This document shows, in pieces, positions 11,332 through 23,300 of a stretch of DNA of 64,000 nt; positions within the stretch are counted from its first letter, which is position 1, and each line of letters begins with the position of its first letter. This stretch comes from Smittia aterrima. Taxonomy: Eukaryota; Arthropoda; Insecta; Diptera; Chironomidae. The DNA lies in assembly GCA_033063855.1 (NCBI GenBank), contig CP093830.1, forward strand, positions 8,990,854 through 9,054,853, in the 5' to 3' direction. The position numbers and the translations under genes are program-made. Under the pieces are notes generated by a model. It worked only from the letters and a program-made list of their open reading frames with translations. It was not told the DNA's origin and searched no databases.

Positions 11332-14300
11332 ATGAATCAACTGACCACCAGCGAAACGATGGAAATTGTGGACGAAGGTGCAATAAGCGACACATCATCG
11401 GATCTTGACAGCAGGGCGAGTAGTCCCGACCCAGATTATCATGATGGAAACTTGCTCACAGAAGCTATGGAGAATGAAGTTACATCACAGCTCATTGCTG
11501 CTGGTGTCGTTGGAGTCGCAGCTGCTGCTGCGATCACATCATCAAAGAAACGAAAGCGTCCGCACTCCTTCGAAACAAACCCATCGATCAGAAAACGTCA
11601 GCAGAACAGACTGCTACGCAAGCTAAGAGTAAGTTTCTCGTGATTTTCTTTTACTTTGTTTACAACGAGATTTTTGTTTTTCTTCATCATCAAGCAAACT
11701 ATTTTCGAATATGCAACACGAGTTGGTCAGCAGGCTGTTGTGTTAGTCGCAACGCCTGGCAAGCCTAACAATATTTACAAAGTATTTGGAGCGAAACCAC
11801 TCGAAGATGTTATCAAAAATCTCCGGAACATGGTGATGGATGAACTTGAGTCAGCATTAGCTCAGCAAGCTCCTCCAAAAGTGCAAGATGATCCTTCTCT
11901 CTTTGAACTTCCACCGCTGATTATCGATGGAATACCAACGCCCGTTGAAAAAATGACACAAGCACAGTTGAGAGCTTTTATTCCACTCATGCTTAAGTAC
12001 TCGACAGGTGAGATAAAAATTTTATTCAATCTTTTGAAAAGTGAATAAAAAACTGTTTTAAAAGGTCGAGGAAAGCCTGGATGGGGTCGAGACTCAACGC
12101 GCCCTGAGTGGTGGCCTAAAGAGCTTCCATGGGCCAACGTTCGAATGGACGCGAGAACAGAAGAAGAGAAACAGAAAATCAGTTGGACACATGCGTTGCG
12201 TAAGATTGTTATCAACTGCTACAAATATCATGGCAGAGAAGATCTTCTACCTGCTTTCTCAGAAGAAGATGAGAAGGCAAACGCAATTGCAACAGCAAAT
12301 GCTAATGTAAGTAAATTTTTGACAAAAAAAATCTTCTTCGACGACTTATCCTAATACAAAAATCTGCATTCAACTTTCTTTCTTCAATCTATCGATAATT
12401 ATTCATTCGTCAATTAAGGTGGGAACGTTAAAAGTTCACAATCTCAATACAGTATCATCGTCGTCTAACGCGAATCAAATAGGAACGACGACCATAACAA
12501 CTGTCCACTCCAATAACGTGACAAACAATAATATTATAACAACGACGAATCCAAAGATGGAAGTTCCCCAAACGGCTACGATTCAGATTCACTCGTCGAA
12601 TCAATCACAACACGTGAATAATCAGTCTCAACAGGTCTGCCTCGAGTCGATGCAACTGAATGATGTGGATGTTCGTACTAACCAGAAGTGGCTTCTTTCT
12701 TATTAATGCTTCTTTTTGTTTTGTTCTTCGTTCTAAATATTATTTTGGAATATTCCATTTCTTCGTTTTCGATTCTTTTCGCTTCAGTTTTATAATTTTC
12801 CATTTTCCTTATTCTTTGATTTTTATATTTTTGTTTAAAAAACTTTGATCACTCGTCCATTAACTCAAAGGATGTTCAATTTCAGTATCAAACAGTCTTG
12901 CAAACGAATGGCGATGGAACATTCTCGTTGATTCAAGTCGATCCAAGCACCTTGACGAATAATCCTTCAATAATCACTTTGCCAGATGGAACGACAGCAC
13001 AAGTGCAAGGAGTCGCGACTGTAAGCTTTGAAATGACTTAATTAAAATTCCATTTTTATAACTTTCAATATTTGAAGCTTCACACTCAAAGCGATGGAAC
13101 CACTGTTCATACTGTGCAGATGGACGGACAATCGGAGAATATGCAGGTCGATCTCTCAGAAGCGTTAGCGCAAGATGGTCAACTGATAATAACCAACGAA
13201 GATGGCAATGGTGAGATTAAATATTTTCTTTATCGGAATTTAATTTTAATTAAATTATCTTCGTCAGTTTTCCCTGTTGGCATAAGCGGAATGATAACGC
13301 TTCCTGTGACAGCGCAAATGTATCAATCGCTTGTGCAACAACAAATGCCAAACAACGACAACAACACGATCTGCGTCACGCCTATGCAGGTACAAAATTT
13401 CATTTCAAGTAATAATTTGTGTGGTAGTATTGCAAATAGTCATTTGACTCCATCGACAACGACGACCTACATCATGCCACTTCAGACGCCGAACACTTCA
13501 ACGAACACTGCAAGTCCGGCATCAACTCAAAGCTTCTTCACGCCAAAGACTCGGACGATCGTGAAGAAAACGTACTTGAAGAAGAGAATTTTAAACTTAT
13601 CAATGTCAAAGCCTCAAAGCATGAGCAAAACGGCATCAAATCAGAGTCAACTTCGAAAAGATAATTGCAATAATAATTCAGCGAATGTTAAAAACAGAAA
13701 CCAAAAGTTGATACAAAAAGTCAAGAACCTTCAAACTAGTCAAAGTAAAATGATAGAAGGCAACGATAGAAGCAACGATACCAGAATCAAAGACGAAGCG
13801 CCAGAGTAGTTTTAAACTGAATTAATCATCTGAAGTCACTTGATTCCTTATTAGTGGCCACAAAACAAAAAGATCTCGAATTGCCCAGTAGTTTTATTAT
13901 TTTTATGATCGTTAGTTGATAAGAAGTGAATTGTGTTTTTAGATTACGAATTGTTACCTTTGATCGTCATTTTCCTTATCTATCGATGCCTCTGAACTGG
14001 AGGCTTTAATTCGAATTAAAAAAATATTTATTATGATTTTATTTTATGTCGTGCCGAAAGAATAAAAATTATTTGATGTTATGATTTTCAATTTTTATAT
14101 TTTTTAATTTTTTTTCTAAGTGTTTTTAGTTTTTTTTTATGTTTTGTAAGATCTTCAACTTCCGTTATAAGGTTTGTGAAAACTATTTTGCTAACTCACT
14201 AAACCGAAACTAATTTAGAATCAAGAGACGACTAATTTGTTAAAAATCAATCTAACAAACAAGACTTCGATCTACGACAAGTTTTAATTAAAAAATCTTT

Positions 14301-14490
14301 TTTCTATTTCTTGTTTTAGATGGAATCGAACGAACAAATGGAAACCATTACGCTCAACTCATCGAATATGCCCCAAGTCATGATCCAAGGTGCAAATGGT
14401 GAACTGAAAATGCTGAGTCTTGCCGACCTTAAGTCACTGGGCGTTAACTTAATTGAGGATATCAAGTCAGACGATCAAATCATGGGCTGA
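11332..14490 (+). CDS. ewg: Erect wing / NRF1-family transcription factor
   Basis: Eight coding exons: 11332-11628, 11695-12007, 12065-12306, 12419-12634, 12886-13020, 13078-13210, 13268-13389 and 14320-14490, about 542 residues. The N-terminal acidic region and basic KKRKRPHSF precede the strongly conserved NRF1/EWG DNA-binding and dimerisation block (VLVATPGKPN, MTQAQLRAFIPLMLKYSTGRGKPGWG, WWPKELPWANVR, SWTHALRKIV). The C-terminal half is Q/N/T-rich activation sequence. The donor of exon 4 (CAG|GTCTGC) is weak and uncertain. If the last intron is kept, the frame continues past 13389 to a stop at 13809, giving another C-terminus. In flies EWG acts in neurons and flight muscle and its last intron is regulated by ELAV. 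The true terminal exon encodes MESNEQMETITL and an acidic tail. Confidence 0.93.
13390..13809 (+). other. ewg: Alternative ewg C-terminus by retention of the last intron
   Basis: After the exon-7 donor at 13390 (CAG|GTACAA) the reading frame stays open for 139 codons to a stop at 13807-13809. It is rich in T, S, N and Q with a basic centre (KTRTIVKKTYLKKR). It would replace the 56-residue acidic C-terminus of the fully spliced form. An AATAAA follows at 14061. This arrangement suggests a real alternative end rather than a chance ORF, but transcript data are needed. Confidence 0.55.
14061..14150 (+). terminator. Intronic poly(A) signal with U-rich tract in the last ewg intron
   Basis: AATAAA at 14061-14066 is followed within 20 bases by long U-rich stretches (AUUUUUA, runs of 6-9 U) to about 14145. 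In Drosophila ewg, ELAV binds AU4-6 elements near an intronic poly(A) site in the last intron and blocks its use in neurons. The order seen here (alternative stop, poly(A) signal, U-rich tract, terminal exon) matches that design. ELAV binding is inferred. Confidence 0.55.
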
Positions 14491-14495
14491 TCTTC

Positions 14496-14543
14496 AGTCA
14501 TATTTGAATTGAATAATTAAATAAATTCTATTCAAATATGACT
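14496..14543 (+). terminator. ewg distal poly(A) signal in the loop of a perfect 14-bp inverted repeat
   Basis: AGTCATATTTGAAT (14496-14509) and its exact reverse complement (14530-14543) flank a 20-base loop containing AATAAA at 14520-14525. It starts six bases after the ewg stop codon. RNA folding here would present the hexamer in a hairpin loop. A second AATAAA at 15526-15531 may serve a longer 3'UTR. Confidence 0.6.
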
Positions 14544-17500
14544 TTAAAAATCACAAACGTACCAAAAGTGTGGAGCTGCTAATGAAGAGACATCCAACTT
14601 CATGAATCGTCACCAAGTGATAGTTTCGAGAGGGATTTTTCCTTAGTTTTCCTTTGTTGCGTTTTTGATTATGTTCGCTCGAGAGCGATTCTGACGAAAG
14701 AAAGTCAAAGAGAGGCACAAAAATCGTCTAAAGTCATCAACATTTCTAGTCAAACTGCTCTCATTTACATTTTATTCTATCTAGTCGAAAGAACCAAAGA
14801 AGAAAACAATATTTTCATATTTAATTTGATTAATTAGCGAAAATTGAAGAAAGAATTTTAGCTAAAAGCTTAATTTTGGGTTTTCCAAATTAACGCGAAT
14901 CGCTTATTTCATGAGTTTTAGTGCAATTTTTACAAATGAGTTTCTGTGAGTGCAAACTGAGGTAATAATGGTAAATTAAAGATAAGGATGAACATGGAAA
15001 AGAAAAGGAATTCAAGTTGTACATAAAAATATTCCAGAATTGCTGAAGAAAAAAAATCCATTTTAGACTCTAAGTTCGAGTTTAGAACCAAAGTATTTTC
15101 ATTTAGTAAACAATTCTTGACTAAAATAGAATTTTTGATAACACAAGAAGAAGAACGACCTACGGTAATTAAAGTTAAGAAAATATTTTCCAATGTAATG
15201 GACGTAAACATTAACTTTGAAACTTTCTAATGACAGATTCCACGATGGAAGGAAAAATATATTTTTTTGTCATAGCGGTTACTACTAAGATCTCGATATC
15301 ATTTTTATAAACGAGCGAAAACAATTATTTTCTAATCTCCTCAGTCAACAGAACAAAAAGTATTTTGAAATCCTTTATCATTTTATTTATTTCATTCAGT
15401 TTTTGAAGCGACTGCTGTTAAATGTCTGTGATTCTTATTTCCCAGTCATTCAAGATTTCTTTTTTATTTAGTTCTAAACATATTTATTTTAATTATAGTT
15501 TTTGTACCTCAAAAAATCTCAATGTAATAAAGATATAACGATTTAATGTGACTTTACGTTTGATGTTTAAAGCATTTTCTATCTTTCAGTGAATGACGGG
15601 GTCTGTTCAATGTTAGAGCAATTAATTGAATCAAACAAGGAAGTTTATGTAAAGAAGAAACTATTTTGTTACGTAACTTCTGATCAATTCATTGAACAAA
15701 AAAAAATTATTAATTTATTAACTCAAAGTGATAAATTGCATCAACCTCTCAATGCAGGATGTTGTGTTTGAGAGATTCAATAAAAATCTTAATTATTTTT
15801 TTACAGATCTGGTTTGCCTTGAAGAAGCTCTCTCGGTAATAAACCAAGCAACATTTTTTTAATCAAATATTCCATAGTTCACGACATGTTAAAGGAGTTT
15901 TACTTTTCATGTAGATCGTCGATACAGAAAATTATTATTTTTCATTTGTGCAGGTGATCAAGGAACTTGTATTCGCAAGCAAACAAAAACGAGCTCGAAG
16001 CAGAATCGAAGAAACGCGAGAGACGGAAGATTTATGTATAACAAAGTCTGTTTCTGTTTTAATTCAAAGTTTCCAACGATTTTTCATTGCACAAGAAGTT
16101 GACATTATTTTTTTTTTCAAACAAAAACGCTCATTTTCATTTCAAGTTCAAATCACTTTACCAGTTGCGAACCTAAAACTGATTCTTATTCTCAACAATG
16201 AAGCCATGTGTAATTTACAGAAACAATTGTTGCTTTTCTTATTCAAATCATGTTATGTTGCATAATCGCTGACTGAAACCTAGAAAAAATGATTATTGTA
16301 ACGAAACGGAAAGAACTCACGTGTGAAGGTCGCGATTTGTTTTATTCGCAATGAGAACTCATTTTAATCATTAAGTGAAGCTAGAAGTCTCAATCTTATT
16401 GTGTTTGTCAAAAGGAATATTCTCAATTCCGATATTAATGTCCCCTGCAGTTGACCTTTCCATTCACCATTTGTTCCGCTTGCAACCTCATAACTCTCAG
16501 AACTTATAAGCAAGCGTGCATTTAAATTGCTTTCATCTCTTGACCTTACATTTGTTGAGTACGATAATTTTTAGCCGAATTGGAAATTACAAGTTGTTCA
16601 TTCCCTTTTTTTTTCTTTCTCCTTCTATTCGTGAATCAAATCAAATCAAATATGATGGAAAGCGTAGCGTGCACGTTGTGATGTGCTCTATGATGACATG
16701 AGAACCCTTCATAACCACGGGAGCTTCTTTCTCGTAATCAAATCTTGTAATCGAAGGAATTACTTTGAGTTCTTCGAAACTGAGGAAATTAAAAAGTTTG
16801 TAGAAAGTACGAACCAAGGAACCCGAAGAAAGCGTTTAATGAAATGTTTTGTGGCTTAATTGACGTGTCCGCTCAACGAGAGATGTTGGACGACATTCTA
16901 CAATTGTAATATTCATCATAAAATAATTCCGAAATTAAATTTTCAAATTGCGACGGAAAATTTTTTGAGAAGACATGATCGTGAGTTGTTTGTTCCAGAA
17001 AATGTGGTACAAACGATAATAGCCCGGCAGTTCACCGCTTCTTAACTCCGTAAACATCAAGACAGTCGTATTAACTCTTCTTCACATGACTTATACATTT
17101 CATTTCATGCTTTCTTTCTCATATTCGCTGTTTTGTGTTTTTGCTCGAAGCACTCGAGAAGAAGAAATTGAAATAAAAGTTCCCAAGCAAATGATGATTG
17201 AGGAAAAGATATTTTCTTTGCGATAATTTGAATCTAAAAAAAATAATAATTTGTGAGCTAAAGCAGCGATTTAATTATTGATTTATCGCTCGTTGACGCG
17301 GCAATTATTTAACTGGTCGCTGCTTGAAAGTAGGAGGAGGAAATGAAAAAGAAGACTCATCGTCTAAACTTGATTAATTTCAATCAAAACGTTCACTTCA
17401 ACCTCAAATCGATCATTCAACATCAAAATAGAAAATTTTCGGGTTCAAATTGAAGATTCGAAAATCATAGGTCACCAAATTGTTCTAGTTCGTGTCGAAT

Positions 17501-18349
17501 TATAAGTTCTGATGGTTTTCTTGTGGTTTCGTGAGGGATCAAAAGTATCTAAACATAATAACCGACAGAAACATTACTTGAGAGCAATCTAATCCGAAAA
17601 GAGTGTTAATATTGAAGAAAATGCGATGTTTTCGTGATAAAATTGATGTTCCCGTTAAACAAACCAAATCCATTATGAAAATCAACTCAATGTCGTGCGT
17701 CGTCGTGAGAACAATAAACGAAAAAGTTTTTGAGATTAATTTGGCCTTCTAGCACTCGCTGAAATCATTATTTTATCGTCGTTGATACTAATATCTCTCA
17801 TAAATTCTTCGTTGAATGAAGCAACGTTTTGTGTTTCGTAACAACAAGTTTAAGGTTTACTCGATGGCATGTTGAAAACTGCACTTGAATTGATGGATAA
17901 TGATAGATGATGCCGCTTAATTGAACATGTCTCATAAAAAACTAAACGATGTCATAAAAAATATTTTCTTAAAGAACTGAAATCGCGAGAAATCGAATCG
18001 AAAACGTGAACATTTCAAGACAGCACTTCAATAATTCGCTATTTTATTAGTCGCTTCATTGCATTACAATTTAACTTAACTCCAATATTAACTTCAACAA
18101 ATCAAAAGAAATCGGTTGATTGAGCTTTTAACTTTAAACATTTCTGATCTACTCGATTAAACTTTGGCTGCTTTTAATTGCCATTAAAGTTGAATCATCA
18201 CATTTACATTTGACTAACCTAAGTTGATTGTCTTAACTAAGTTTTTTTTTTGTTGTCGGTGGTGAATCGAAAGAGAAAAAAGTTAAATGAAACATCTTTG
18301 GCTGTCGAGGTGCATTTAACGACAAAAATTAAAATGAAAAAAATATTTT
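14544..18349. other. ewg 3'UTR and intergenic desert
   Basis: An AATAAA at 15526-15531 may end an extended ewg transcript. Beyond that I see only short ORFs without resemblance or splice support. Lying between ewg and a knirps-family gene, it may carry enhancers; no specific site is claimed. Confidence 0.5.
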
Positions 18350-20388
18350 TTATTGCTCTTCGCTTGGTGAAATAACTTTTCTTGTTAGATCAAGCGGCGT
18401 CAAAATTTGTGATTTTATTTTGGTTTCATAGTTTTCATCTTCATCGTCAAATGCTTTGATGTGTCGATAATTCTCATCGCCACTGTCATCACAACGAATC
18501 TTCTTGAAAACATTTCCATTGTTGTCCTCTCGATTATCGGAATTGATCGCTGAGACTTCCGATGGATACTTCATGCTTCCTTTGGCTCTGTAACAATTGT
18601 GATTATCGTCAGACTTTGTACTGCTTCCACTCTTCATGCTCAAGTCGATGGGATCGCTCTCATGACAATGACGTTTATGTTTTGGGGAACGAGGTGGCGT
18701 TAACAAGTCATCGCTTTCATTCATGTCAATATCTTCCTCGTCACTTTTTTCATTCTGAAGTTCAGGTGAACCTAAGCGATTTGTAATTTTCGCTAACAGC
18801 GAGTTTGAAAAGTTTCGCAATGAGTTTTTCTCACAGTTTTTCTCAATGTCAACATTTTCTTCTTCTTCTTCGACATCGTCGTTGTTGTTATTATTATTAT
18901 TTGTCTTGTAAAATAAGTTTTCTTCGTGATGACGAGGCGATGGCGACTTTCTTATAAACGACAATGGCGAATCTGAAGTCTTTAGTAAGCCTTGTTGTAC
19001 TTGCTGTTGCAAGAGATGATTGTTGTGTTCGTAGAGAGCGTTGTGATAGCTCGAGAAGAGTAGATGCGAAGGAGGCGGCAGGAAGCCGGGTGGTGGCATT
19101 AATGGGAAGCCAGCGAACGGTAGGAAAAGATCTTTGTTCAGCATCAAAGGCGATGGTTGATGCTGCTGTAGATTTGGTGCATGCTTTACGTGTTTACTCG
19201 ATTGAGAGTTTCTTTTGTCAGCGATCTCAATTGAACTGTCTGAGTTTCGACTGTCGGGCGAGCTGATTGATGGAGAAGACGCTGTGGTGGGCTGCTTAGC
19301 GAACTCATCTAATCTTAGAAGCATCAACTCTTCCTTCGTACATGGAGGCCTCGAAAACAAATTGGAGGAGTATGATGGATGTCTCATTAGATTCATTGAG
19401 TTTGGTGAGAGTGCTGATGCTTTGTGCATTCCGTTCTGTGTCGCTTGTTGCTGTTCTTGAAGAAGACAATGAATCTTAAACCAATTTGATCGTCGACCGT
19501 AGCGAGAGCCGCTCTTTGACATTCCAACCAACACACACTTCCGGAGACGACATGCTTTGCAAGCCGTTCTATTTTTCTTATTGATTATGCATTCGCCACC
19601 GTTCTTGCACTCAGCTATGGACGATAAATTGTTGTACGATCTTCCAAAGAATGACTGCAAAGGCAAAAGTAAGAAAACAAAACCAATTAAATAAATAGTA
19701 TCGAAATCGAAAGCTCTTTGAAATCAAAAGTTTACATTTTCAATGCGACACAATTTTCTTGAGATTGAGCAATTTCCATTTCGAATTCAACAATGGAAAT
19801 AAAATGTTATGAAAGAAAAGACTTTGAAAACAACTGAAGCATAAAATCAACTAAAGTTAAACGCATTTCCTCTGCAAACTGTCTTGCTCAATAATTGGCA
19901 AATCGTATTTTTATGTTTCATTGAATCTTAATCGTTTATGCTTTGTGTGTCTTCATCAACGATTTAATTTAGTTTTGAGACGAAAAAGCGAAAAGTTCTC
20001 AAGATCTCTCGACGACACTTTGCCATGTGTCTCGCGAGTAGGTTGATGCGGCGCACCCAAAAAATCAGGAAATGCACTCTCGATGCTTTGGCACAACAAG
20101 AGCACTTAAGATGCAAGCGGCAAATTTACATCATCTCGTCATATTTCATCACAGCTCTTGCAGTTTACGGTAGGTGCACCGGTTAGACTTTTGCATCATC
20201 ACGAAATTGAAATTCGTTAACTCAGTGAATCATCAGAATCTGGAAACTCAGACAAAGCAACTCCCACAAAGGAAGGTCTATGTCGTCAATTAAAGAAATG
20301 AAAGACTCACTTTGCACCCTTCACATGTAAACGCTCCGAAGTGAAAACCTGCTGCCGGCTCCCCACAGACTTTGCATTGCTGATTCAT
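18350..20388 (-). CDS. eg: Knirps-family orphan nuclear receptor (eagle-like, no ligand-binding domain)
   Basis: Exon 20388-20311 encodes the first zinc finger (MNQQCKVCGEPAAGFHFG, TCEGCK) and splices in phase 0 to exon 19654-18350, which encodes the second finger and the knirps box (KACRLRKC, GMSKSGSRYGRRSNWFKIHC). Total length is about 460 residues. After the DNA-binding domain there is low-complexity Q/H/S/N/E sequence and no ligand-binding domain, as in knirps, knrl and eagle. The finger wording (INKKNRTACKAC, LVGMSKSGS, LLQEQQQ) is nearer eagle than knirps or knrl from memory. Two PxDLS-like motifs (PIDLSMK and C-terminal PLDLTRK) could recruit the CtBP co-repressor. The ATG lies directly after a splice acceptor, so an upstream untranslated exon exists. 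AATAAA overlaps the stop. Confidence 0.88.
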
Positions 20389-23300
20389 CTGAAATTTAAA
20401 TAAAAATGACATAATGAGATGAAAAGGTTAATTAGATTAAAATATTGAGACGACACCACGTGCTGATGAAATTGACTCTCAATAAAACTTTTCGCATTCC
20501 AAAATCAATTTCGTAAATTCGTTTCAAGTTTTGTGTGAGCTAAAGACATTCTAGAGAGCGCTCGTTTGAATTTAAAATGCTGATTATAGCCACTGAACAT
20601 CGAGTTCTAATCTCAAGTTATGCATCAAATTTCATCTCCAACCCAGTAACCGTTATCAAATTTCAATCAAAGTTTTGTTGACTTAAATTCAACCAACGTC
20701 GTCGTCTCTAATTACAGCAAACAAACGTTTAACTAGAGACCTCCTCCAAGTTTAGCTCTTGAGTAGTTTCTTTCCATTCAATTTAACTCATTTAATTATC
20801 TCATTATTTAATGAATTGATTTCTTTAAGAGCTATCCTTACAATTAATCGCGGACTTGGAAATGAGACTGCTAATAATAAAAAAAAGCTGTTGTTAACGC
20901 CTACTCACTCCCTAACAGTATTCACTTAATTCATACATGCTAATGAGTCTAGTGTTTCTATTCATTCAACAGTGATGCGAAGATCATGATTAGAAAGCAC
21001 TCGGTAAGGCACAAAATAGCATAGCAGTCGATAGTCTTTAGGTAATAGGAAAGCAATCTTTACAAAGTAAAATCGTGATCCAATTCTCACGCTGTGAAAT
21101 GTTCACCTTGAACCTTGCGCGATTGCAATGATATTTCATTTCTATTTGCTTAACTCGTCTTGTAAATTAAAGGAAAAGCAATGCAAGTTAGATCGTGATT
21201 AATTCATCAAAGCAAGTGTTTCTCGATCATAACTTGGAGAGAAGAGTGAGTGAGTTAATTTGGCATGGAAAAAGTTTCCTTAATTAGCGCAAACATGAAT
21301 ATTTATTGAAACACTAAGATCGTGAACTCAATTGATGATATTCATGAGATAAACATCGACTGCTTATAATGCAAATCAATTAATCAATTTGCGTAATTAA
21401 CGTGAGAAATCCGAAGCTCCAGGTCATGCCGAAAATCGATAAGTCACAGTTGGATATTGAACAATGTGTGTTTTAAGGTGCGTCAGTGGTGATATTCAAT
21501 TTCATATCTTAATCCCTTTAAGACATCAGCGAAGTGTCATTGTAACAAATTATAATTTTATGCAGAGAGAAACGCATTAAACTTTGGTTTCCACTTGAGA
21601 CAAAGAACGAAATTACGTTTTTGCAATGTAAAATATAAATATCCGGCGTCCTCAAGCGGATATTTTGATTCAGTTCACGTGTTAATTACCTGCCGAGTGA
21701 ATTTCATGCAGCGGCAGAATTGTAATAAAAGTTAATCCGTTTATAATACATTTGTGCAGCGCGGGATGAGACAAAGAGTTGAAGAATGAGCTTGAGAAGT
21801 TAATAAGTGAATATCCGTGAAAAGTTCATGTCGAGTTCATAATAAGGCAATTATTAAAAACACTTTTACGAAAGAATCATCAAACAATTTTATATTTTTT
21901 TTAAGCGGTGAGTTGAGAACTGATGATTCAGAACTCGCTGATCCAACGCTTTGACCTTTCATGCTACAAAGTGCAAGAGTGTGCAGAGGAATCGAGCAAG
22001 AAAATTATTTTTAAAACTGGAATTTCTAAATAAACAACTCGTGATGTCAGATCTTTGATGATTGAAAGTTTGACAAAAAGATTTCAACGCGAAGTGAGAT
22101 AGGGAACCTTAAACTTACCTTTCAATTAGCAAATTCAAATTAATCCAATGAACAAAATTCTTTACTAATCTGATTTCGATCTAATCATAACTTAATTTTT
22201 TTAAAAATCACACTCAAGGTTTTATTAAAGTTTTTTTTTTGTCAACCGATCATTTTCAAGTTTACTGGCAAAGGTTCAAGTTTTTTCAATGATTTCAGAA
22301 AAAAAACAATTGTCAACTCACTTAATTAAAATTAATTAAATATTTCAGGAACTTTTCTTCTTTTTCCTTTTAGAAATTCACAATAATTTTAATTTTTGTT
22401 TTCCACAATTTAGCGATAATCGATCGAGTGAAAAGTTAGACAGCCGACGAAAACAATTCGTGTACGCGCTTCAACATCTAAAAAATAACTGAATCCAAAA
22501 TATCACAAATTTGTTAGTAAACCAGTTTCAAGACACGAAGAGAACGAAGCAGTACACACAAAATAACACACAAGACGAATAAGACTCAAGATACCTTGAG
22601 CTTTCCAGTGGATTCCACATCAAGACAAATATCTTTCATTAAGAAAATGTATAACACAAGCAAACAACACGAAATACTTTAGGAAGGGGACGTGCATCGA
22701 CGAATCAGAGCACTCGATCACCAATCTTGTCAACTCCTACCTGCATTCCAGTTTAAAAGAAAAACGTGTGATCTACTGAAAAGTAACTTATGTCTCTCAG
22801 GTCTAAACTACTTCAACATATTTATCAATTGATCAGTCTTCCTATTCCGAGTCTGTCCTTTTTGGTGACAATTACTTTTACTGTCGCATTTTTTTTATGG
22901 CAACAGTTTTTTAGAAAAATTGCATAAAGGAACTTTTATGATGTTACGTGTTCTCGCCCAAAAACTTTTTGTCACTTTTATTAGTTTATTGCACCAATTG
23001 CAGTTATGCAGCTCGACCTAAAAAAATGCGACCTAAATGAGAATCCTGTTACGTAAGATTTACAATTTGACGACGAGAAGTTTTATGATAAGAGCAAATA
23101 TTATTTGCAAATTGCGTCAGGCAAGCGAATGTTTCGGGATGGAAACCTTAAAGTGATCTTTTTTTATTTTTTTGGGTAAGTTTTTTTTATTTTCCTGACG
23201 AACCAAAAAGCAAAAAGAGCAAGAAGCAGAATGCAAGCTTCTCAGACTTTAATAGAGACATCAACTTTATGGGTCAGCAAATAATCCTCAAATTTATTGC

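Noticed and set aside
15589..16265. Two plus-strand ORFs after ewg with CAG-like acceptors before them
   Set aside because: No matching donors in phase from ewg and no domain resemblance.
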